A stretch of 64,000 nucleotides of DNA from Pyrenophora tritici-repentis (GCF_003171515.1 NC_089392.1:2418001-2482000); one strand, 5' to 3'. Numbered from the stretch's first letter, positions 44,379-56,285 are shown. Notes: generated from the letters alone by a model not told the origin. Numbers and translations: made by a program.

Positions 44379-45008
44379 TCAACTATGCATCTTCCCCGGG
44401 TTACTAGGTGCCATGCTCCTAAGCGATAACGGTGACGTCCCAACAGTCTCATTCCAACGCAACTCATACACCTTATCTTGCACCTTGGCACCGTAGAAAG
44501 CGCTCATCAAGGAACCATCATCACCGATGAGCATAGCCGTTGAGCCATAGAAAGAAAAGCCAGAGGTATCAATTGTGTCGTTGCCGGCGCCATCGTTGGG
44601 AGGGAGGAAGCCAACGCGCGTGTCATTTGAGGACTGAGACGGCACAAACAGGTTGACTTTGGACCAGGTGGGTGTGTGCTGATTGAGTGTGGTGTTGGGG
44701 TTTCCGACAAAGTGACGAGTGGCGTCCGTTTGGACTTTGCAGTGTTAGCGAGGGGAGACAAGGAGGAGATGCAAGCGCTTTAGCTGCTGCTAAGACATAC
44801 AAGTCACTACAGCAGCATCTGAGCTGTTGAAAGCGTTTGGGTCGCCAACATATGCCAGACCGTCGGCATAGAAAAGCGGGAAGCCACCGAATTCATCGCC
44901 ATATGCGTATAGCTGGAAAGTTGCAGCAGGAGAGACATCGCGCTTAACGGCACCCAAGACTGCGAGTGGAAGGGCGGTCAAACAGAAGAGACGCATGTTG
45001 AAAGGCAT
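44379..45008 (-). CDS. Secreted protein of unknown function
   Basis: There are two exons on the minus strand, 44801-45008 and 44379-44734. A 66-bp intron (GTATGT..AAG) joins them to 187 aa. A signal peptide is evident (MRLFCLTALPLAVLGAVKR, ending near a dibasic site), followed by FQLYAYGDEFGGFPLFYADG and AYVGD. Exon 2 has NPNTT and NDT glycosylation sequons and an STAM-YGA pattern typical of a fungal secreted family without a name I can give. Only one Cys, in the signal peptide, is seen, so it is not a disulfide-rich effector. Candidate apoplastic or cell-wall protein. Confidence 0.65.
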
Positions 45009-46231
45009 TGTGAATGGTAAAGACTGGTGTATGTTGAACGAATGTCAAGAATTGAAAGAGAGTGGGATTTGGATACAGGTGGGGGATTAGAGCGAGGGTG
45101 GCAAGCTATCATGGACGCCTCAATCCTTTTATTCTTATGGACTCTAAAGCAGATAACATCTTCGCTAGTAACCCACTTAATTCGGTACGTAGATTCTCTG
45201 CCTAGGACGAAGGCGCAGCCCGTCCGACCTGTCAACCCGTCATTCCGGACTTAATGCGATGGACTAAGACGCGTTCCAATGAAAAAATAATCAGCACCGT
45301 TGCACGCGTCAGGCAACCACTGTCCAAGGAGGCGCGTGCGATGTCACTTCTTCCTGCGAACAGGACGAGGGGCCGTATGGTGTGACCTCTACAGGGCGTG
45401 CACGGATCTTTTCACGGTCTTCTGCAAGAAGAAAATAATAGCCTACGCAATGCAAACAACGCTCCCGACCTAGCGGGAGGGTCTGAATCTCTATCGCCCC
45501 ATATATGGCCGAAAAGATCGCAACGTGGGTCTTATTCTGTAAAACACGGCTGGGCGTCACAGATCCACAATTGACAGTTTTGACAGATGCATCACGATGG
45601 TGGCCCCGCATCACTATGAAGCGACGGGTATCACTATGCCCGAAGCGAAGTAGAGAGTGGGTAGTATCATGGAAGACGTTGTAATAAACCCTGTTCGCAT
45701 AGGCGGCTGTTCACAAGCGCCTTCCGCCACAGATCGATAGTCGAGCCGCTATCTGCGACTAGTACAAACGGGGCGACTAGTGCGCGTGTCAAAATGCCAC
45801 CGAAAGTGGGTTTCATGGTGTTTCAATAACTTGGCGAATGTGGGTAAAGGGATCAAGACTAATGCCCAAGGGAAACTTCAATTCAGAAACAAACCTCGCA
45901 TTAGGAAATTTTGACCCGAGTTTGGGATATACATCCGATGTTATGGTCATAGAATTGCTGGTATGGTGGACCCTAGTTGGGGATGAGTGATAGCGTTCTC
46001 GGCTGCATTGGCTGTGTTGGCACCAAGAACAAGACTACACGGCAAGGCATTAGAAAGTCTTGACGACATGACCGAGAAAAAATAAAAGCGATGTTGGTTA
46101 TAAGGTACAGCCTCTTCATCGTTAATCAGTATCATCGCATCACATTCGTTTGTCCTTTGCTCGATCTACCCCACAGTCGCTCTCTATATTTGCATCTTTG
46201 CTTTTTACTAGTACTATAATCTTTGCCCGTC
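45009..46231. other. Intergenic interval
   Basis: No gene supported. It separates the divergent secreted protein gene (-) and laccase gene (+) and should contain both promoters. Confidence 0.5.
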
Positions 46232-48051
46232 ATGCTTCTCCTCGGAGTCATTGGCGTTGCAGCCTTTGCTGGCTATGCATCTGCCTCTCCTTTCTCCGCC
46301 TCTCCCTTCCCATCAAACTTGAAGCCAAGAGCAGCCTGCAGTGGAAACACCGCGACTACTCGCTCACAATGGTGTGACTTCTCCGTCTCTGACGATCCGT
46401 CCGTCAAGATTCCTGACACTGGAGTCACCCGCGAGTTCTGGCTCGAACTCACAGATGTAACCGTCTCGCCAGATGGTGTATCTCGATCGGCCATGGCCGT
46501 CAACGGATCAATTCCTGGGCCAACTCTGATTGTGGATTGGGGAGATCAAGTCATTGTTCATGTCACCAACAAGCTTACTACATCCAACAATGGCACAAGC
46601 ATCCATTTCCACGGACTCTGGCAACAGGGTACCAACGAGAATGATGGTGTGAGTTCCATCACTCAGTGCCCAACTGCACCCGGAGAGTCGATGACCTACA
46701 AGTGGAGAGCGACTCAGCATGGCTCTACTTGGTACCACTCCCACTTTGCCCTGCAAGCTTGGCAGGGTATCTTTGGTGGCATTGTCATCAACGGTCCTGC
46801 AACGGCAGACTACGACGAGGACCTCGGCATGCTTTTCCTCAACGACTGGGATCATCAGGTATTTTACTCTTTGCACTTGATGTTTAATAGGCACTGACAT
46901 GATATAGACGGTTGATGAGCTCTACCTCCAAGCCCAGCAAGTCGGTCCACCAGAACTTGACAATGGTCTCATCAACGGCACAAACACATACGAGGGTGGC
47001 GGATCTCGCTACAAGACTACCTTCACTGCCGGAAAGACCTACCGTATTCGTCTCGTGAACGCTGCCGTCGACACCCACTTCAAGTTCATGATTGACAACC
47101 ACACCATGAGCGTCATCGGCTCCGACCTCGTCCCAATCAAACCTTACGACGCAAACGTCGTCAGCATCGGCATGGGCCAGCGCTACGACGTCATCTTCAC
47201 CGCAAACCAGCAAGCACTCGCCGACAAATTCTGGATGCGAGCAATCCCGCAATCCGCATGTTCCGAGAACGGCAACCGAGACGACATCCGCGGCATAGTC
47301 TACTACGACACCGAATCAGCTGGCGAGCCAACAACCTCAGCCTTTGACTTCGAAGACAACTGCAATGACGAAACTAAGAACATTGTCCCCTTCAACCCCA
47401 AGACCGTCGGCGCAAACCCCTCGCTCACTGCCAACGAGCCCGTCAACGTAGCTTTCAACTCGGATAATCTCTACCGCTGGACCCTCAACAGCACCAGCAT
47501 GGTTGTGCAATGGGATGACCCCACGCTCATGCAGATCATGTCCGGCAACAAGTCGTTTGAGCAGTCCAACGCTGTCGTCCAACTCCCTACCGCCGACGAA
47601 TGGGCTTACGTAGTTATTTCAACTACAATCCCCGTGCCGCACCCCATCCATCTCCACGGCCACGACTTCTTCGTCGTAGCACAAGGCTCAGGCGCTTACA
47701 CTGACGACGTCGTACTGAACCTCGATAACCCGTCTCGCCGTGACACCGCCATGTTGCCTGCCTCTGGCTTCATGGTCATGGCGTTCCAGGCGGATAACCC
47801 CGGTGCTTGGTTGATGCACTGCCATATCGGTAAGTAAAAAAACTTCATGTTTCTAGATCCCCCCTTTCGACGACGCAAATACTAATAGTAGAACAGGATG
47901 GCACACATCTGAAGGTTTCGCGATGCAGTTTATCGAGCGCATTGATGAGATCGCAGCGATTACGAATAAGGATGCGCTAGAGAGTGGATGCAATGCTTGG
48001 ACGGGGCATAGTGAGAAGTTTGAGATTGAGCAGGATGATTCTGGTGTATAG
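46232..48051 (+). CDS. Laccase (ascomycete multicopper oxidase), secreted
   Basis: Exons 46232-46858, 46908-47829 and 47897-48051 join to 567 aa. The start is the ATG that opens the signal peptide MLLLGVIGVAAFAGYASA. All four copper-binding stretches are present: HFHGLW (near 125), WYHSHF, HPIHLHGHDF, and HCHIGWHTSEGF spanning the last intron. The C-terminus ends DSGV, the conserved plug of ascomycete laccases that is cut or enters the oxygen channel. Phe sits at the axial T1 position (SEGF). The enzyme oxidises phenols with reduction of O2 to water outside the cell and may act in pigment formation, lignin-related chemistry or detoxification. No pigment cluster lies beside it. Confidence 0.95.
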
Positions 48052-50190
48052 ACGGATGTGGATATGCAGAGGGAGAGGGTTGCTATGTTTATTTTTGACT
48101 CCTCGCGCGATTTACGACAATGAGATTCCCTTAGATTTGAGATTAGAGGCTGGATAGAATAAAATTCTAAGATTTAAACTATCTTGTGATATTCGTTGTC
48201 TTCTTCTCTCCTACGACGTGGATTCTGTGTTATGTTCCATTAGTTTGGCTCGCTAAAGAGTGCAATCAATCATGCCTGCAATGCGACAAGGACACTGAAG
48301 ATGTCTCCAGAGGTGCTGGCAGACATCTGTGACGAGGCAAGGACATGGAAGCCAATTGGCGTGCAGATGCCTTGCCTCACGATACATTAGCGTACCAAAC
48401 TAAAGAAAAACCTCCGATCACATGGTTTTGATGAACTGTCCATCGAGCCTCCCCGGCTTTACTTCCCTTCCCTTATCATAAATTACTGCACTACGTCGCG
48501 CACTGTGGTCGTTCTCGTCTCCCAGGGTCGTCCGGTCGAATGCCAAGGTCTATGACGTCACAGCACCAGTAGAGGCTCCGACGGTCGCGCTAGAGTACTG
48601 CAACACTTTACATGTAATGATGTTGTAAAGGGCAATCGAATGATCTTTGATGACAAGGAAAGAAAGATGGCAGGACGACTATAGATGGCTCCGGGGCGTT
48701 ATCGTTGGCCCGGGACCGATCGGGATGGTGCTTGAAATAATGCCGGCCCACACCACAGAAATCAGGGTATGCCAGACCATCAAGCAGAACTTCGTTTTTC
48801 ATCTGATGATGTATCCTATCCACGGGCAATTGTTCTGGCGGCAGACGCGACACGCATACTCGAAACACTGGGTGTTTCCTGAGGCTTCGTTCGACACGTG
48901 CTATTTCGCGGTTGGCAATGGATATCATCTCCCAAAGTAAGCCGCCATGTATTCCTTTTACATAACGAACTTCTTCATTAAGACGTGGTTACCTCAGTGG
49001 CTTTGCAGTCCTGGGATCTAATGTCATGGAGATCCCCTCAAATGCTGTCCACAGAGTCTGATGCAAGTTTCCCCCTTGTGGCGCTTCGGTTATACGCCAG
49101 AGGGACTGTGGGGTCTGTTGTGATCTCCTTACTACTAGTGTCTATTTTGTTTTCACATATGCTTAACTTCACGGTTAAGATGGGTTTCCGCCGGCATCCT
49201 ACAATGGCTGCAGCAGCGGGATGATTCGGGCCAAAAGCAGAAAGGCCCTGGAGGTAATATGCAGCGAATATCGGGGGCTTGAGTCAAAATGACTAATCTT
49301 GCGTGTTCAAATCTGGGTATGGAGTCCCAGCGGCCTTTCATTGCGTAGAATTCAGGCAGCATATGTCGGAGTAGCTAACTCCAGTCTAAGGCAGCTCTCG
49401 GCCTTGCTACGCCCAAGTGCATTGTAACACTATTAACGCAGTCTCAGCAATATAATGGTCGACAGGGGAAATCAGAACTGGATTGAATTGATTGGTGACG
49501 CTTCGCACGTTATGACACCTTTTGGGGGCCAGGGAATGGCCACTGGCCTTCGTGATGGCTTCGGCCTATCGTGGCAACTCGGATGCCTCTTGCACAAAGA
49601 CCAACGCCTCTTCCATGCAGTATGATAAACGAAAAACGGGGGCTTTCTTTGCAAAGATGGGCAAACGAGCGTGTCAGGCGCCGGATATTCGAGAAAGGCT
49701 GAAGCTGACAGGAGTATCCCTTTGGGGAAGTATCGCGCGACAGACGTCTTGTTGCAGCTAAGAAACGGGATCTAGGATCTTCAAGCCTGCATCTCTTCTG
49801 GGAGACTTGATAGACCGAAAATAGGTAGCAGATATCCAATGGTACCTTGGTGCTGAGCGCGGTCTCTTTCTAGACCGGCGCTTCGACCTTGAAACCAACA
49901 GAAAACGCGCCTATGGGGATAGTCGGAATGGGCGGGTGGAATATCACACAAGTATACATTGAATTGCTCCTGGAGGCTAGCTCTCACTGACGAAGTTTTC
50001 TAGAAAACACGAAACCCTTTCACCTTTCTACGCAGCGCAGGAAGCCTCTGACATCATGCTCGCCCTCAACTCTGCAGATCTACCAATCGAAACCATGGTG
50101 AATAAAACAATGGATTTGGACGACGCCAATTAGTACAATGCCGATGGATCGTGGTTGGGTCGCTCCTCAGAAAGGGTTGCGCCTTGAGAG
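48052..50190. other. Interval without a supportable gene
   Basis: Only short frames without family features are found. It ends at the hAT-1b transposon. The missing 5' end of the UstYa gene on the far side of that transposon is not recognisable here. Confidence 0.4.
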
Positions 50191-53100
50191 CAGAGTTGCT
50201 ATCAGTCAGTTCAGTCAGTCCGGAGCTCTCTGGACTGACTGAACTGACGTCCTGAGGTCACTGAACTGGACTGGACTGACTGCCAAGACTTTTCAATTAA
50301 ACTAAAACTGACTGACTGAACTGACGTCGCCGCGGCCTGCGGACTGACTGGACTGACTGAACTGAGTTACCTGACGTCGAACTGAGATAAATGCTCCTGT
50401 ACTTTTGAGATTTCTTCCTCTGATAGTGTGCGCGCTAGCCCAGAAGCTGAAGTAGTTGTTGGCTGTATACCAAGCCTCTTCCAGCTCTTCAAGCTCTGCA
50501 AAGCTGAAATAAGCTCTGGCTTCATATGGAGTCTCCGGGTGCCTAACATGTCGCCAAGCTCGCTGAAAGTCCGCTCACAGTCTGCCGCTGCTGCTGGTAT
50601 TGTTAGGACGTCAATAGCGAACTTTGAGAGTATAGGGAACTGCCCAGCAACTGACTCCCAGTATAGAAGCGGATTAAGAGACAGCCAATCCTCCTCAGCT
50701 AACGCTGGTTGCCGCTTCCATATCTCATACTCATCCTCAGCAAGGCTTGCCTCTAACTGCCGTGTGCTTTGCTCAATTGACGACTGTAGAAAAGCTGATC
50801 GCGACGTTGAAATCCCTAGCCGGGGCTTCTTACGCGGCGGCGTTACAGTGTGAGCTGAAGTGGCTGCAGAGTCCTTCCGCCCCTGCCACATACGCAGGAA
50901 TGCCCGGTGGTTATTGTCAAGCCAGCCGTCGCGATAGTGGACACCGTCACGGGCAGTGACATGGGTGTCAGGCACCTTCCAGAGCGCTGAGAGGTGGTGT
51001 TTGTAGTGCGGGTGTAGTATTGTAGCAGTGTAGTAGACAGGCGCGTTATCGAATTTTGCGTAGTACTCAGCAAGCTTACAATGCGCAAGGTTAACGTTTG
51101 TAATAAGATGATCTTCAGGCGCATCTAGATCTTCGTAATTTACATCCTTAAGGCGGTCTTTGAGAGCCTCAAGCTGGTCAAGAAGCCACTCAAACGTTAC
51201 TAGAACTTCCCATATAGCGCCGTGTCGGCCGTGTCGGCCGCGACCTTCAAGTAGCCGTGTAGCTTCGGCAAATGGCTCAAGGAGTCGAATGTATTCTGTT
51301 ATTGTCGCCCAGTCCTTGCCGCTTAGACCCCCTTCGCGTATATATAACCGTGGCTGGGCAGCAGGGAGCTGCTCACGATTCTTCCGGCGTCGTGAGGTTG
51401 CTGTTGCAGCACTATGCTCCTCAAGTTTACACTCAATATAGCCATCGATAGGGCCGTGTAGCTCAGCTGCACGGACAAACGTGTTGAAATAGCTATTCCA
51501 GCGTGTCTTAACAGGCTTCACAAGCTGCCGGATGTGGGGTGTAACACCTAGAGACTCTGCCTCCTCGCACTGTAGGCGCTCTAGTAGTTGTCGAGTTTGA
51601 GGCGTACAGATAGACGCAATCACGTCAAAGAGGACGCCAACAGGACCGTATTTGCGCCACTCATCCATGTACTTCTCCTCTTCCTCAAGGTGTGCGGCTT
51701 CATTCTCGTACGCGCTACGGTCTTTGCCCCAAATTACTAATTGTGCGCTTAGGTTGAGTATATGGCAGCAGCACCGCAGCCGCCGCTCGCTTGCGATAAA
51801 GCCAAACTCCTCTGCTAAGGACTCAACTGCAGTATCATTGTTACTTGCGTTGTCAAGCACAAAGTACCCAACCCTCGCGTTGTCAACGCCAAATAGCCGA
51901 AGTATTGTTGTTGCTGCAGCGGCAATATTATTGCCAGTGTGCGCCCCGTGTAGCTCAGGCAACCCAAGCAGGTGGTCAACTAGCTTGCCCTCGCTGTTAA
52001 GGTAATGTACGCAGAGGCCAGTAAAAGCATACTGCCCACCAGTTGAAGTCCAGTTGTCGAATGACACGTGTATAAGCGACCGGGCTTCGCGAAGGTAGTT
52101 GGCAACAGCTAGTATGTATGTATTGTACTCAGTAATAATATGATCGTGGAGCGTTTAGTGGCTACGCCAAAGGAGAGCTTCGGCTAGCGGGCTCACGGCC
52201 GCAATCATGGCTCGAAACTGCGGCGTTTCTATTACGCGAAGGCTCTGGTTGTCCGCGACTACCCAGTCCTTCAGCGCGTCCTGAAATCGAGAGGTTGAAA
52301 AGCTTGCTGCTATCTCGTTTGCTACCTCTTGCGATACTTCTATCCCTTTAGACCTCATAATATATACTTGGGACTTTGCGAGCGCGCCCATAATATTGCC
52401 CTCCCGGCTAGCAATTGGTACAGGTCCGTTAGGTCCGTGTGAGTGTCCAGGCTTGTTGCTTGAGAGGTGTCGGCCGGCGTTTGTAGTGCTGTCAGCCTCG
52501 TAGCAAGCCTCCTGCTTCCGTCGTTGATGGCAGTACCGGCAAAGCCAGTAGTTTTTCTTGTACTTGCGGTGCCAGACGGCCCAGCCGTGGCGGTAGATCC
52601 AGCTTTTTGGCCCACCGCGACTATTACGCTCAACCTGGCGCCGCTCAAGATACGGCACACGCTTAAAATCAAGCCCGTCGTAATTGTCGTCGTCGTCGTC
52701 GTCGTCGCCGTCGTTGGGGAAGTCCGCCTGTACTGCCAAGGGCTCATCAGCCTGGGCCTCGCTCGCAGTATCGCCAACAGTAGGCGCGTTTGATAGCGAT
52801 GGTAGAGGAGAATTGCGCTTGTCGCATTCTACAAGGCGGCGAAGGCCTGAATTAGAGGGAGTAGACATGAAGTACACCAAGAAGTATTATGGCAACAGTA
52901 GTCTAGCGTCGTGTGTATAGCAGACGCGACGCGACGCGACGCGAAAGGCTTACTAGGTGCGCACCGGGTAGCGCATTTCCGCAAACTCTAATTAGCTTAA
53001 AGCTAGATGCTTTAACTTATATAGGATTAGTGTCTTTATATCTAGGACTAGCGCGGCTTCGAAGCCGCACTAAATGTGGCTTTCACAACTCTAAAATACT

Positions 53101-53269
53101 GCTTTAAAAACAGCTAACGTCAGTCTAACGTCAGTCAGTTCAGTCAGTCTGGAGGCTTCTGAACTGACTGGACTGACGTCCAGCTGCCTCAAGAACTGAC
53201 TGACTGAACTGAGTCTTGGCAGTCAGTTCAGTCAGTTCGAACTGAGTTACCTGACTGATAGCAAGTCTG
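50191..53269 (-). mobile_element. hAT-1b: inverted second copy of hAT-1, inactivated
   Basis: This 3079-bp element has the same ends and subterminal CAGTTCAGTCAGT arrays as hAT-1 (6856-9928), in opposite orientation. The 6-bp length difference is explained by two extra codons in the acidic GAC run. I find about five substitutions. The flanks (CTTGAGAG at 50183-50190, ATCGTTCT at 53270-53277) do not form a target duplication, unlike hAT-1. Confidence 0.94.
50367..52868 (-). pseudogene. hAT-1b transposase, one nonsense mutation
   Basis: It is nearly identical to the hAT-1 transposase but carries TAA (52155-52157) where hAT-1 has CAA, splitting the frame after about 237 codons. Other differences from hAT-1 are His to Tyr (52364), Met to Ile (52311) and a silent change (50892). 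All four are G-to-A or C-to-T in TpG/CpA context, the RIP pattern. The downstream part is open to 50367. The BED finger is in the first fragment and the catalytic core in the second, so neither piece should transpose alone. Confidence 0.93.
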
Positions 53270-53933
53270 ATCGTTCTACCCTTCTCGAGACGGTGGTTCT
53301 ATTGCGCGACAGCAACCAAACCCAGACTCCGATGCGATCTGGGATGAGTGGGAGCTAACGCGCGTGTACCCAGCCACTCGCGAAGACATCATTAAGATGG
53401 GTACCGATCCTTCTACAGTGGCCAAGCTAAAAGACGATGTATGGGGCTTAGGAGACGACGCGTATGCCACAATTTTTGACGTGTACCACCAAATCCATTG
53501 CTTAAACTCACTGCGACACATCGCATACAGCAACTACTACAATCTCAGCATGGCGCGGGTGCACACAGTCAAGCAGCGCGAGATTCACCTCAACCATTGT
53601 ATCGACATCCTACTCCAGGGGATTCAGTGCAATGCGAACCTGGATCTCATTCCGCTGCACTGGGTGGAGACACAGGAGTATCCGTTCCCGGATATGTCGA
53701 TCAACAAGAAGTGTGTCAACTTTGACGGGCTGACAGAGTGGCGGAAGGCGAATACTGTTGATATGGATAAGTACGTGAAGGTTATGAAGATGCCAGAAGT
53801 GAATAAGCCGGGGGTCAAGGAGCTTCCTGCTGCAGATCAGTACTATGAGTATTGGGGATTTGACAATCCGAACCATAAACCCGAAGCTGAGGGAGGACAC
53901 GGGTTGCCGATGGATGTCGACTCGAACTTGTAG
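53270..53933 (+). pseudogene. UstYa-like (DUF3328) gene, 5'-truncated at the hAT-1b border
   Basis: The frame is open from the transposon edge (SFYPSRDGG) through WELTRVYPATREDI and ends at 53933. It carries the two DUF3328 signatures, HQIHCLN and HLNHCID, spaced as in UstYa-family oxidases. These act in oxidative cyclisation of fungal ribosomal peptides such as ustiloxin and in some other pathways. The usual N-terminal transmembrane anchor and an ATG are missing, and a stop (TGA, 53268-53270) sits across the border. The catalytic part is intact, but the gene is probably not expressed normally. No repeat-bearing precursor peptide is visible nearby. Confidence 0.85.
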
Positions 53934-54120
53934 CGTTGAGTCTATTAATTAGCCTTATTGTGATGAATCCATATGGTGTTTCTAGTAAGCAAACCAGGCG
54001 TGTATACCTGGCGAATGTTCTCTGAAATGCTGCTTTTGATGGCGTGTTCATCACTATTCGCAAGCGCCTGAGCCTTAACAAGCAAGAAGTGTATTTCGTT
54101 ATATCTGAATCTAGCCTGGA

Positions 54121-54248
54121 CAGACTCCGCAACAATCAATCGGATCGGCATGATTGATTCCTATCTAGGTTAAAGGCTGCCTAATAAAGTAACTCTTTAA
54201 CCTATATAGGAATCAATCATGTCGATCGATTGATTGTTGCGGAGTCTG
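54121..54248. mobile_element. Palindromic hAT-type MITE, copy 1
   Basis: This 128-bp fold-back element has ends CAGACTCCGCAACAATCAAT and its complement. It is flanked by the exact 8-bp duplication AGCCTGGA (54113-54120 and 54249-54256). The arms pair over nearly the full length (GGAATCAATCAT, then TTAACCTA) around a short central spacer. It has no coding capacity. Confidence 0.93.
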
Positions 54249-54484
54249 AGCCTGGAAACTTAGCTACGTCCGATCCCCGTTATTCCGGCTCAGAAAAACT
54301 CATCGTTCTTACGGCCTGCAATCAAACCGCATCTATTTCCTAATGTATCACTTTTCCCGTGTAGCTCATCCTCCATTTATCCCACCAAGATAACTCTTGC
54401 TCCATTGCAATGGGATATGTGTAACGATGTGTGGCGGTGTTCTTTATGCTCTTTTCTCCATAATATGTACCCCGACTCAGCCCC

Positions 54485-55121
54485 TTAAATGCCATATTCA
54501 TACCACTCTTTCGCAAGGTCAGCACAGACGGTTTCACGAAGATATCGTCGTTGTTTATGTATATCCTCGATTTCGTCGTAGTCGGAAGGACAGCAGTGAA
54601 AATCGTAGCGTAAATTCTCTACATTAAGTTTCGCAGTCCCTTCGGTACCGTGGGCCCATTGTTCGAACCTGATCCCGCATGGCGATCCTTCGATAAATGC
54701 GACGGATCTTAAGTCTTTTCTGCGGATTGCGAACTTCAGGAATAAGCCACAGAGTACCATCCCAATTGGGGAGGGGACCAAGAATTTACGGGATTCGTAG
54801 CGAACTTTGACATGCTCATGCTGGCGGCAAAAGTCTGCTACTGCAAGCATCAGACTCCGCAACAATCAATCGATTGACATGATTGATTCCTATATAGGTT
54901 AAAGAATTACTTCATTAGGCAGCCTTTAACCTAGATAGGAATCAATCATGCCGATCCGATTGATTGTTGCGGAGTCTGGCAAGCATGGGGTGTGTATCTT
55001 CAAGTAGCTTGTCCATGAAAGAAGGAAGGTCGCCTCCGAAGACAGTAGCCTGCCATCCAGAGTCCCACAATGCGTCTAGGCAAGCAGTTGACCCAGCCGT
55101 AATCATCATAAAGTGTGACAT
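54485..55121 (-). pseudogene. Hypothetical gene split by MITE copy 2
   Basis: On the minus strand, 45 codons from MSHFMMITAGSTACLDALWD run to the MITE duplication (54986). The same frame resumes after the MITE as LAVADFCRQHEHVKVRYESR and ends at 54485. Taking out the 128-bp MITE plus one 8-bp duplication gives one uninterrupted frame of about 166 aa. With the MITE in place, a stop is met inside it. The frame is open a little upstream of 55121, and a further exon (up to about 55510) is possible. I recognise no family. Confidence 0.65.
54851..54978. mobile_element. Palindromic hAT-type MITE, copy 2
   Basis: This 128-bp element is the reverse complement of copy 1 apart from about three transitions. 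It is flanked by the 8-bp duplication GCAAGCAT (54843-54850 and 54979-54986). It sits inside a reading frame. Confidence 0.93.
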
Positions 55122-55510
55122 TACGGAACCATCCAGCTTTCTCCTTGGAACAAGTTTTCAGGAATTCGACGAATTCGACAAAGTTTGCAGCCGGACCTCC
55201 GATTCTTCCAGTGTAGGTAAAGTACGTTGACTGGTCTGGACTTCAATGCCTGCTGTTTCCTGATGCAATTGACGACAAGTGTACTTCAACTGGTTGAATT
55301 CTTCCATACGGTGACTCCGACATAGAACACGTGGAATGAATCATGCTGAGAGTAGGCCATTATTCCATAAAGGATCGAAATCCAGGTCTTCGGGGGCGGT
55401 GAGGACAAGCTCGTAGATGCAATTGCGCCAGTTCTGCTAGAAGTCGCAGCAAGGGACTCGTTGGAACCGTAACGGTTGATTCGATTGATGCTTCTCTCAT
55501 GGTATTGGAA

Positions 55511-56285
55511 CATTTTTTTGTGTATAGCAGGAAGGGATGGAAGAGAGATATATCGAAAGAGGAAATTGGCTCACTTGTACAATACAAAAGTCAAGCAGAT
55601 ATTTTTCATCTCCACTACAGTACCACGGTACCCCTTCCTGGCGTACAAGATTGAATATCGATTACAAGATATTGACGAGAGCTCTACTGAGATTTTTAGG
55701 GTTGCCTCCCGCCACGCTTTTCGTACAAGAATTTACTTTACTGGAGATCAGCGCAAGGCAGGAGTCAACGTACGCTTCATGCTTCCAGCTCTCGGGTACA
55801 AGTCTTTGCCACAGATCTTCTCGTTTGAATTAGAACGTTCCCTACTAGATCGCGTGACCCGCAGGATATTTCCCATGTACAATCAGTAAAACAGCTTCTC
55901 GTTTCGAGTAGGCTTAGTCATGCTCTGGACATGAGGGTTGGGAAAGCGCAACCTGATGAGTCGGAGCAATTGACGACGAGAATAAGCCGGCCTTCTCGCG
56001 GCAACAGTCCATTTCGAGTAAAACCATAACCCTTGGAGGTGGGAAGATCGCTTCCTAAAAAGTGCAGGTACTTGGTATCCTTGTGACATTCGGCCGCTCG
56101 GTTGGTGCTTAGCGCACTTGGCACCTGCAGTACAGGATAAAGTGGGAAGTGCCACCATGAGGACTTGTGTCAAATCTCGAGCTGGCTGACATCGAATACA
56201 ACATTCGCTTGTTCATCTCTTCTCCCCGCGTCTTGTGTAACGCCACAGCATCTATCAACGTCAGAAGATCTTCCTGGTGCCAACA
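55511..56285. other. Interval without a supportable gene
   Basis: A 137-codon plus frame (55476-55889) is open but has no recognisable features. The right end is the promoter of the hydrolase gene. Confidence 0.35.

Noticed and set aside
50183..53277. Target site duplication for hAT-1b
   Set aside because: The 8-bp flanks do not match in direct or inverted form, so none is claimed.
53270..56285. Ribosomal peptide (ustiloxin-like) cluster around the UstYa remnant
   Set aside because: No repeat-containing Kex2-type precursor, no second UstY gene and no other tailoring enzyme is visible.
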